Shown here one piece after another: positions 12,590 to 18,770 of a stretch of DNA of 21,730 nt. A model generated the notes under the pieces. That model worked only from the letters and a program-made list of their open reading frames with translations, ran no database searches and was not told the DNA's origin. The stretch lies in NCBI GenBank assembly GCA_035945515.1, contig DASZAE010000302.1, positions 1-21,730 on the forward strand, given 5' to 3'. Origin of the DNA: RH2-MAG17b sp035945515. GTDB lineage: Bacteria; Acidobacteriota; Terriglobia; UBA7540. The translations under genes and the position numbers were made by a program. Every line of letters begins with the position of its first letter. Within the stretch, counting starts at the first letter, position 1.

Positions 12590-13861
12590 ATGAAAGCTCT
12601 CTCTCAACTTCCGCGTTTCTGCTTGATTGAGCGGACGGCGCCCACTCATCCGGCCCTCGCAGATCTTGGCGGCGCGGTCACAGCGGGGCTCGATGCGCTC
12701 GCCCTGGACGCTTCCGCGCTGCGCGGCAAACAGATCGCGGTGGCAGTCGGCAGCCGTGGCATCGGCAGCCTGCGCGAAATTGCGCGCGCCGCCTGCCGGT
12801 GGCTGATCGAGCAGGGCGCAACGCCCTTCATCTTTCCGGCGATGGGCAGTCACGGAGGCGGCGTCGCGGAAGGTCAGCGCCGGGTGCTCGCGGACTACGG
12901 CGTCACGCCCGAGTATACGGGCGCTGGAATCCGCGCTTCGATGGAAACGATCTTAACCGGCGTGACGCCTGAAGGCTTTCCAGTGTTTGCCGACCGCAAC
13001 GCGTGGGAATCCGAAGGCGTGCTCCTGATCAATCGCGTTAAGCCGCATACGCGCTTTTCGGGAAAGATTGAGAGCGGCCTGCTCAAGATGATGGCTGTTG
13101 GCATGGGCAAGGCCGAAGGCGCGCGCGAAATTCACCGCCTCGGCTCAAAGCATGGCTTCGAGCAAGTCATCCGTTCCGTTGCGGGCGCGGTGCTCGCAAG
13201 CGGCAAGATTGTAGCGGGCCTGGCGGTGGTGGAAAACGCGCGGCACGAACCCGCTGTCGTCCGCGCCGCCCGGCCCGAAAGCATCGTAGCAGTTGAAGAA
13301 GAAATGCTTGCGCTTTCAAAAAGCCTGATCCCCAAAATTCCCTTTTTGCATCTCGACGTGTTGATGGTCGACCAGATTGGAAAAAACATCAGCGGCTCCG
13401 GCATGGACACCAAAGTGATTGGCCGGGGCATCCAGCTTGGTCCGGGCGAGGCGCCGGAGATTCAATTGCTTTACGCCCGCAATCTTACGGACGAAAGCGC
13501 CGGAAACGCGCTGGGCTTGGGCATGGCGGACATCATCCACGAGCAACTGTATCGCAAGATTGACTTTGAAAAGGTGTATGTGAACGCGCGCACCTCGCTC
13601 AATCCCGAAATGGCTCGCTTGCCGATGCGGTTCGGCTCCGACCGCGAGGCGCTCGATTTCGCGCTGGCCGCACTCGGCAGCCCTGGTCCAACGGAAGCGC
13701 GGTGGGCCTTCATCCGCAACACCCTCAGTCTCGACCGCCTTCTGATTTCAGAGGCGCTGGCAGTCGAGACTCGCGGTTTGGATGGATGGCGCGTAAGCCG
13801 CGAATGTGAACCGCTTGAATTCGACGCCGAAGGTAATCTCCGGCAGACGTTCCCGCTGTAG
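12590..13861 (+). CDS. LarA-like family protein (DUF2088, lactate racemase N-terminal type)
   Basis: 423 aa soluble protein. The N-terminal half has VAVGSRGIGSLREIA (52-66) and FPAMGSHGGGVAEGQ (82-96), characteristic of the DUF2088/LarA superfamily. It is followed by NRVKPHTRFSGKIESGLLKM (148-167), where His153 and Lys159 resemble the PHxxxSG(G)K metal/cofactor region of LarA. LarA itself is a nickel-pincer-nucleotide lactate racemase. Many homologues act on other 2-hydroxyacids or are uncharacterised, so the substrate is unknown. No larB, larC or larE is nearby to make the cofactor. It is divergent from the DapA-like gene; the pair may take part in hydroxy-acid or sugar-acid metabolism (inference). 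The start is ATG 12590 with no obvious Shine-Dalgarno. A 745 bp repeat region follows the stop. Confidence 0.75.
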   Translation: MKALSQLPRFCLIERTAPTHPALADLGGAVTAGLDALALDASALRGKQIAVAVGSRGIGSLREIARAACRWLIEQGATPFIFPAMGSHGGGVAEGQRRVLADYGVTPEYTGAGIRASMETILTGVTPEGFPVFADRNAWESEGVLLINRVKPHTRFSGKIESGLLKMMAVGMGKAEGAREIHRLGSKHGFEQVIRSVAGAVLASGKIVAGLAVVENARHEPAVVRAARPESIVAVEEEMLALSKSLIPKIPFLHLDVLMVDQIGKNISGSGMDTKVIGRGIQLGPGEAPEIQLLYARNLTDESAGNALGLGMADIIHEQLYRKIDFEKVYVNARTSLNPEMARLPMRFGSDREALDFALAALGSPGPTEARWAFIRNTLSLDRLLISEALAVETRGLDGWRVSRECEPLEFDAEGNLRQTFPL

Positions 13862-13930
13862 CCGCGCCTCTGACTCTGCGCGCCCAAACCCCGCCGCGCC
13901 ACCTTGAGACTTTTGAGACAAATGAGCGGG

Positions 13931-14020
13931 TAGCGCGGACCTGCGTTTTTCAGGTCCGCGGTTTGTGCCCAAGTTCCTGATGAAAAGCCGCGGACCTCAA
14001 CAACGGAGGTCCGCGCTACA
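13931..14020. repeat. Palindrome with TAGCGCGGACC ends, two nested hairpins
   Basis: The ends TAGCGCGGACCT and AGGTCCGCGCTA pair. Inside, CGCGGACCTG (13934-13943) pairs with CAGGTCCGCG (13951-13960) around a CGTTTTT loop, and the right half has a related CGCGGACCTC / GAGGTCCGCG pair. It occupies the same position in its unit as the TGTAGCGG palindromes do in the next two units, but its sequence differs, so a different palindrome type has been slotted in. Confidence 0.8.
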
Positions 14021-14197
14021 AATCCAGCCTAGCACGCACGCTGAGACTTATGAGACAAATGAGACGATTTGCAGACCGCGCGGCCAACCCCGAAAATTAG
14101 AAACGCTGATTCTAAAGGACTCCTAGGGTTCGTTCAGTGATTTTTTGTGTTTAGGTTGTGCTCTCCCGGTCATTTTCTAATCTCTAGGGAGCCGACT

Positions 14198-14264
14198 TGT
14201 AGCGGCGGCCTCTGGCCGCCGGTCTTTACTATTTAAAACCCGGCGGCCAGAGGCCGCCGCTACA
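14198..14264. repeat. TGTAGCGG palindrome (67 bp), array copy 1
   Basis: TGTAGCGGCGGCCTCTGGCC on the left and its exact complement GGCCAGAGGCCGCCGCTACA on the right flank a GCCGGTCTTTACTATTTAAA-type centre. This is the best consensus copy of the family, with perfect 20 bp arms. RNA from either strand would form a very stable hairpin. Confidence 0.9.
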
Positions 14265-14441
14265 AATCCAGCCTAACACGCACTCTGAGACTTTTGAGAC
14301 AAATGAGACGATTTCTAGATCGCGCGGCCAACCCCAAAAATTAGAAATGCTGATTCTAAAGGGCTCCTAGGGTTCGTTCCGTGATTTTTGCATGTCTCTC
14401 TCATTCCCTTCGGCCATTTTCTAATCTTTGGGAAACCGACT

Positions 14442-14508
14442 TGTAGCGGCGGCCACTGGCCGCCGGTCTTTACTATTTAAAAGCCGGCGGCCAGAGGCCG
14501 CCGCTACA
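14442..14508. repeat. TGTAGCGG palindrome (67 bp), array copy 2
   Basis: Same length as the copy 244 bp upstream, with one arm substitution (GGCCACTGGCC instead of GGCCTCTGGCC) and a one-base change in the centre. It lies within the second tandem unit, just past the 3' end of the convergent shc gene. Confidence 0.9.
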
Positions 14509-14606
14509 GATTGAGCCTAGCACGCCGCTTTGAGATTTTTGAGACAAATGGGATAAATGGGACGGTTTTTCGCTACCTTCTGCGAACTTGGCGAAAGGCC
14601 GCCCCA

Positions 14607-16586
14607 CTACTTCTGGGTCAGGTTGGCGTACCGGGCGAGGGCGTAGAGGGGGAAGCTGATGCAATAAAGATGATACTTCAGATAAAACACCTGCGGGAAG
14701 CCGGTGCCCGTCCACTGGTCTTCATCCCAAGAGCCGCCGCCGTTTTGATGGTCCACAAGGTAACGTGCAGCGCGCGCGGCGGCAGATCTCGCCTCTGCAT
14801 CAGTCTTTAAATTGGCCGTCATCAAACCGATGAGTCCCCACGCGGTCTGCGAGGCTGTGCTCTCGCCTTTTCCTTTAAGATTCGGATCGTCATAGGAGGC
14901 AATCGATTCACCGAAGCCCCCGTCCGGGTTCTGCGCCTTGCACAGCCAAGCCACGGCCCGCCGCGCAAATTCCTCGCTTTGAAGCCCAACGGTTTCAAGC
15001 GCCCGCAGCGCGCCGCTGGTGCCGTAGATATAGTTAACGCCCCACCGCCCGTACCACGCGCCATCGGGCGTCTGTTCGCGCTTAAGGTATTCAACGGCCT
15101 TTCTGACCGCGGGGTGCGAGGAACGCATTCCGAAACGGCCCAGGCATTCGAGCGCGCGGGCGGTAAGATCTGGGGTTGAGGGATCGATCATGGCGTTATG
15201 GTCGGCAAATGGAACGCGGGTAAGCAAGGCATGATTGTTGTCTTTGTCGAAGGCCCCCCAGCCGCCGTCGCGGTTCTGCATACTCAGCACCCAATCAAGC
15301 CCTTTCTCGATCGCCGCCTGATGGCGCGCTGGGTCAGGGTAGGAGACGTTTTGGAGGGACATCAGCACAAACGCGGAATCGTCCACGTCAGGATAAAAAT
15401 CGTTGCGAAACTCAAAGGCCCAGCCCGCCGGGCAAGCATCGGGATTTTTCACCTGCCAATCGCCGGATCCCATCACCTGTTTTTCCAGCAGCCATTGCGC
15501 GGCGAGGATGAGCGCGGGATGACTCGGCGGCAAACCGGCTTCTTCCAGCGCCGCCATCGCCAAGGCCGTGTCCCAAACGGGCGGCAGGCAAGGCTGGATG
15601 CGGATGGAGTCGTCATCTTCGATTTCAAATTCGCTCAAATAGCCGCGCTCGCGCGCCGTGAGCGGATGATCCGGCGGATAGCCGAGCGCAATCAGCGCGA
15701 GGACAGAGTTGAGCATGGCCGGGTAAATGGCCGCAAGCCCGTCGCTGCGTTCGAGATGCTCCAGCAGCCAGCGGCGCGAGCGCGCAATGGCCGCGCCGCG
15801 CAGCGGCTTCCACGGCAGCGCCTCATAAGCCCTGAAGACGCTGTCCGCAAGGATAAAAAAATTGTGCCAGGAGACAACCCGGCGGTCCCACTTGCGCGCC
15901 GGAATTCTTCGCGCGGCGTCTTTCCAAAGCTCGTCCACCCGGATGTTCTCCGGCAAGCGCCAAGGGGGCCGCTGCGCAAAAAGAATGGTCAGCGGCACCA
16001 CAATGCCGCGCGTCCAGGAGGACATTTCGTACAAGTTCACGAAAAACCATTTGGGCAGCAGGATGAGTTCGGGCGGCATGGCCGGAACTTTATCCCAAGA
16101 CACCAGGCCCGCGAGAGCGAAGTAAAAGCGCACGTAAGAGTTCGTTTTCTCGAGGCCGCCGAGTTCGAGCGCGGCGCGGCGCGCCGCCGCCATATGCGGC
16201 GCTTCGGCGGAATCGCCCGCCAGCTTCAGGGCGAAATAGCCTTTGACCGTGGCATTTAACTCTGGCGGACCGCCGGCGTAAATATTCCAGCCGCCGCCCG
16301 CGAGCTGCTCGCGGCGAAGGGTATGCGCCAGCTTGGCAATCCGCGCAGGGGCGGCTTTAGCGGTGAGATAAAGGAAAAAGATATAGTCGGATTCGAGCGT
16401 CGAGTCGGCCTCAAGCTCGCCAATCCAGTATCCGGATTCTTTTTGCAGTGAAAGCAGGTAGGTTGTGGCGCGGCTGACGGTTTCCTTAAGACGGACGCTC
16501 CAGGTATTTTGGGCGGGCAGGGGTTGAGCTGCGGCATTTCCATTTGCCGGCTGCTCGAGTTGGGTCTTGGTTGCTTCTTGTGCCAT
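14607..16586 (-). CDS. shc: Squalene-hopene cyclase
   Basis: Cyclises squalene to the pentacyclic hopanoids hopene/hopanol at the cytoplasmic membrane. The length of 659 aa is typical (630-660). The protonating DxDD motif is DVDD at 400-403 in NDFYPDVDDSAFVL. Repeated QW-type motifs are visible, including LQKESGYWIGE near 47-57, MQNRDGGWGAFDKDNNH, REQTPDGAWYGRWG, KAQNPDGGFGES and HQNGGGSWDEDQWTGTGFPQVFYLKYHLY at the C-terminus. The start ATG 16586 has GGAGG just upstream (GGAGGCAGATG). The first 28 residues are a Gln/Ala-rich leader before the alpha-barrel. It lies 33 bp downstream of ispH on the same strand, so an ispH-shc operon feeding isoprenoid units toward hopanoids is likely. No hpn modification genes are in the window. 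Confidence 0.96.
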   Translation of the reverse strand: MAQEATKTQLEQPANGNAAAQPLPAQNTWSVRLKETVSRATTYLLSLQKESGYWIGELEADSTLESDYIFFLYLTAKAAPARIAKLAHTLRREQLAGGGWNIYAGGPPELNATVKGYFALKLAGDSAEAPHMAAARRAALELGGLEKTNSYVRFYFALAGLVSWDKVPAMPPELILLPKWFFVNLYEMSSWTRGIVVPLTILFAQRPPWRLPENIRVDELWKDAARRIPARKWDRRVVSWHNFFILADSVFRAYEALPWKPLRGAAIARSRRWLLEHLERSDGLAAIYPAMLNSVLALIALGYPPDHPLTARERGYLSEFEIEDDDSIRIQPCLPPVWDTALAMAALEEAGLPPSHPALILAAQWLLEKQVMGSGDWQVKNPDACPAGWAFEFRNDFYPDVDDSAFVLMSLQNVSYPDPARHQAAIEKGLDWVLSMQNRDGGWGAFDKDNNHALLTRVPFADHNAMIDPSTPDLTARALECLGRFGMRSSHPAVRKAVEYLKREQTPDGAWYGRWGVNYIYGTSGALRALETVGLQSEEFARRAVAWLCKAQNPDGGFGESIASYDDPNLKGKGESTASQTAWGLIGLMTANLKTDAEARSAAARAARYLVDHQNGGGSWDEDQWTGTGFPQVFYLKYHLYCISFPLYALARYANLTQK

Positions 16587-16619
16587 CTGCCTCCAAAGGC
16601 CAGTGATCGGAATATGGCT

Positions 16620-17585
16620 TCATGCGCGCAGTTCGGCCGGCAGGGCAAAACGAACGTCTTCCTGAATGACGTTGACGTCCTCGATTCTCGTGTATCCTTT
16701 GTCTCGCAAAAACGACACAACCTCTGAAACCAAAACTTCCGGGGTCGAAGCGCCGGCAGTGACGCCGATTCTCCTCCGGCCATTGAGCCATTCCGGTTGG
16801 ATTTCCCCCGCATGGTTCACGAGGAATGCTTTCGCGCCCGCGCGCTCCGACACTTCCACCAACCGGTTTGAATTTGAGCTGTTATGCGCGCCCACCACCA
16901 GGAACAGGTCAATGCCGCCCGCAACAGATTTCACCGCGCTCTGCCGGTTCTGAGTGGCATAGCAAATGTCTTCGCCGGGCGGCGAGGCGATTTCAGGGAA
17001 GCGTTCCTTGAGTTTCGCCACGATTTCCGCCGTGTCGTCAACGCTGAGCGTGGTCTGCGTGAGATAAGCAATGCGCTGGGGATCAACACCTTCGAGATCC
17101 TCAACCTCCTCCACTTTGGTGATTAACCGGACGCGGCCTGGCGCTTCGCCGAGCGTGCCGATTACCTCATCGTGATCACGGTGCCCGATCAGCACCACGG
17201 TATAGCCCTCGCGCACGTAGCGAATCAGCTCGATGTGCACCTTGGTCACCAGCGGACACGTGGCGTCAATCACGCGCAGCCGCCGCTCGCGGGCCTGGAT
17301 GCGCACTTCGGGGGAAACGCCGTGGGCGCTGAAAATCACCACCGATCCTTCGGGGACTTCGCTCAGCTCCTCCACAAAAATCGCGCCCTGCTCCATTAAC
17401 TCGTCCACCACATAACGGTTGTGAACGATTTCCTTGCGCACGTAGACGGGCCGCCCCAGCTTTTCGAGAGCAATCCTTACGATATCGATGGCGCGAACCA
17501 CGCCGGCGCAGAAACCGCGCGGCCGGAGAAGCAAAAGCGTGCCTGGCTCACCGCCCGCAGGATTACTTGTAGTTTCTTCGATCAT
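16620..17585 (-). CDS. ispH: 4-hydroxy-3-methylbut-2-enyl diphosphate reductase (LytB)
   Basis: Last enzyme of the MEP pathway: reduces HMBPP to IPP and DMAPP using a [4Fe-4S] cluster. It is 321 aa. All three cluster cysteines are present: Cys26 (RPRGFCAGV), Cys110 (IDATCPLVTK) and Cys208 (EDICYATQNRQ). Substrate-binding His55 (VHNRYVV), His88 (FSAHGV) and His138 with Glu140 (GHRDHDEV) are also present, as is the ThrGln/Asn motif TQTTLS and the C-terminal SSNSNRL and TAGASTPEVLV. The start is ATG 17585 (MIEETTSNPAG). An open extension to 17705 is entirely a repeat element and is rejected. The 137 bp element begins 15 bp upstream of the start codon, so any promoter is inside or beyond the element. 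It is followed closely by shc. Confidence 0.97.
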   Translation of the reverse strand: MIEETTSNPAGGEPGTLLLLRPRGFCAGVVRAIDIVRIALEKLGRPVYVRKEIVHNRYVVDELMEQGAIFVEELSEVPEGSVVIFSAHGVSPEVRIQARERRLRVIDATCPLVTKVHIELIRYVREGYTVVLIGHRDHDEVIGTLGEAPGRVRLITKVEEVEDLEGVDPQRIAYLTQTTLSVDDTAEIVAKLKERFPEIASPPGEDICYATQNRQSAVKSVAGGIDLFLVVGAHNSSNSNRLVEVSERAGAKAFLVNHAGEIQPEWLNGRRRIGVTAGASTPEVLVSEVVSFLRDKGYTRIEDVNVIQEDVRFALPAELRA

Positions 17586-17599
17586 GAGTTTTCTGTTGC

Positions 17600-17736
17600 T
17601 ATACGTAACGCCATAAGTCGGCGGCGCCTGATTCTGTAGCGGCGGCCTCTGGCCGCCGGTCTTTACTATTAAAATCCGGCGGCCAGAGCCCGCCGCTACA
17701 GCCAATGACCGTCACTGACTTATGACGCTCTGTATA
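17600..17736. mobile_element. 137 bp palindromic MITE-like element, copy 2
   Basis: Ends TATACGTAACGCCATAAGTC and GACTTATGACGCTCTGTATA flank a TGTAGCGG palindrome at 17635-17700. It has the same length, orientation and internal order as the copy at 12282-12418, with scattered substitutions. As with copy 1, the left end is immediately upstream of a minus-strand start codon, here that of ispH. Confidence 0.87.
17635..17700. repeat. TGTAGCGG palindrome (66 bp) inside element copy 2
   Basis: TGTAGCGGCGGCCTCTGGCC on the left pairs with GGCCAGAGCCCGCCGCTACA on the right (one mismatch). The centre is GCCGGTCTTTACTATTAAAA-like, the same as in the array copies at 14.2 and 14.4 kb. It forms the core of the 137 bp element upstream of ispH. 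Confidence 0.85.
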
Positions 17737-18011
17737 ACACGTTCATTGTAGCATACGTTTTCGCCCGCGCAGGGCGCAGGCGGCTTGAAAGTCATGCGGT
17801 TGCAGGTCTTGCCGGGGCGTAGTTCTAGCGCAGGCATCCCTTCGCGGAGTTTACCGTGAGCCTCTTCGCTTCGCTCAGAGCGATTCGAAGAGGAGCGAAT
17901 CGGCTCAGGGCAGGCTTTGCCGGCTGTTCCACACGCATATTGACCGTATCGTCGCTAGACTCGAGTGCCCCAGCATCTGCCGCCGGGACGGCGGCGCTAC
18001 GAGTTTTTGGA
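17737..18011. other. Non-coding gap between ispH and kdpC with repeat remnants
   Basis: No convincing gene is present. CTTCGCGGAGTTTACC (17840-17855) is the exact complement of a motif in the element at 196-211. CCTCTTCG (17861-17868) pairs with CGAAGAGG (17886-17893). A small hairpin GCCGCC-GGGAC-GGCGGC (about 17979-17995) lies just past the kdpC stop and may contribute to termination of the kdp transcript. The rest shows no recognisable structure. Confidence 0.5.
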
Positions 18012-18590
18012 TTATTTTCGAGGGAATTGCCGGTCCAAAGCCAGGTTGATTTCGAGCACGTTCACGCGCGGGTCGCCCAGAAAGCCTAGCTGGCGATGCT
18101 CGGTATATTCCCGGATGAGCCGCCGAATGCGCTCAGCCGCGACTCCGCGCGTCCGAGCCACGCGCTGGGCTTGGGCATAGGCGCCGGCAGGGCTGATATC
18201 GGGATCAAGCCCACTCGCGGAGGCGGTGACCATATCGGCGGGGATGGGACCGTGGAACTGAGGGTTTTCGCGCCGGAACTGAGCGACGGAGGCTTTGACG
18301 CGATTATAAAGAGCTTGGCTGGTGGGTCCGAGATTAGATCCTCCGGAAGCCATTGGATCGTAACCATTGCCCGCAGCCGAGGGGCGCGGATGGAAGTATT
18401 CTGGGCGCGAAAAGCTCTGGCCAATCAGCGACGACCCCACCAATGTCTCATTAGCGCGCACCAAACTGCCATTCGCTTGATGGTGGAACATGATCTGGCA
18501 CAATCCTGTGATCACGCCCGGGTAAATGAGGCCGGTGAGCACAGTGAGCACAATCATCATTTTGAATGCGGGCGAGATATGCCGCCACAT
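18012..18590 (-). CDS. kdpC: Potassium-transporting ATPase subunit KdpC
   Basis: Small accessory subunit of the KdpFABC K+ pump, 192 aa, with one N-terminal membrane segment (about residues 10-33, MIVLTVLTGLIYPGVITGL) and a periplasmic domain. Family signatures are GSSLIGQSF, YFHPRPSAAGNGYDPMASGGSNLGPTS and VTASASGLDPDISPAGAYAQ, followed by LGDPRVNVLEINLAL. The start ATG 18590 is preceded by AGGAG with about 8 nt spacing. It is the last gene of the kdpA-kdpB-kdpC order on the minus strand. The 180 bp gap to kdpB is unusually long for this operon and is filled by nested palindromes. No kdpD/kdpE sensor genes are seen downstream within the window. Confidence 0.96.
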   Translation of the reverse strand: MWRHISPAFKMMIVLTVLTGLIYPGVITGLCQIMFHHQANGSLVRANETLVGSSLIGQSFSRPEYFHPRPSAAGNGYDPMASGGSNLGPTSQALYNRVKASVAQFRRENPQFHGPIPADMVTASASGLDPDISPAGAYAQAQRVARTRGVAAERIRRLIREYTEHRQLGFLGDPRVNVLEINLALDRQFPRK

Positions 18591-18612
18591 ACTAGGTTCT
18601 CCTCAGGCTTCA

Positions 18613-18770
18613 GAGCTTGTGCGAAAACTCCTGCTGTAGCGGCGGGTTTACGCCGCCAGGGCCGTTGTAGCGGCGGCCTCTGGCCGCCGGTCTTTACTAT
18701 TAAAATCCGGCGGCCCCGCTACAATAAATCCGCCGCTACAGCACAAAACCGATGTTTTCACACAGACTCT
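18613..18770. repeat. Nested palindromes in the kdpB-kdpC gap
   Basis: The outer arms TGTAGCGGCGGGTTTA (18635-18650) and TAAATCCGCCGCTACA (18725-18740) are inverted with one mismatch. Inside them is a complete but shortened TGTAGCGG palindrome (18666-18723, 58 bp, right arm deleted to GGCGGCCCCGCTACA). Weaker flanking homology (TGTGCGAAAACTC / GATGTTTTCACACA) extends the outer element. The layout suggests that one palindrome inserted into another. Confidence 0.8.

Larger units (their letters stand above)
14042..14530. repeat. Tandem direct repeat, two units of 244 and 245 bp
   Basis: Unit starts are marked by TGAGACTTATGAGACAAATG AG (14042) and TGAGACTTTTGAGACAAATG AG (14286), with a third start TGAGATTTTTGAGACAAATG (14531) and an earlier one at 13905. 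Each unit continues with GCGCGGCCAACCCC, a TTAGAAA(C/T)GCTGATTCTAAA hairpin, CTCCTAGGGTTCGTTC, CATTTTCTAATCT, then a 67 bp TGTAGCGG palindrome and GCCTA(G/A)CACGC. The copies differ at scattered positions, so the duplication is not recent. No ORF runs through the array. Confidence 0.88.
13862..14606. other. 745 bp non-coding repeat-filled region
   Basis: There is no credible gene between the stop of the larA-like gene and the stop of shc, which converge. The whole stretch is a tandem series of spacer-plus-palindrome units: a short first unit (about 13905-14041), two full units (14042-14285 and 14286-14530) and a truncated fourth start (from 14531). The individual parts are given separately. 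Confidence 0.8.

Noticed and set aside
13905..14570. Possible CRISPR array
   Set aside because: Repeat units are 244-245 bp with 67 bp palindromes, not 25-40 bp repeats with unique spacers, and no cas gene is present.
15198..16259. 353-codon plus-strand open frame opposite shc
   Set aside because: It overlaps the squalene-hopene cyclase coding sequence entirely; composition is a typical antisense shadow.
17586..17705. N-terminal extension of IspH by 40 codons
   Set aside because: The extension is translated from the 137 bp repeat element; the nearly identical sequence upstream of the dapA-like gene gives the same peptide, and IspH normally starts near the chosen Met.
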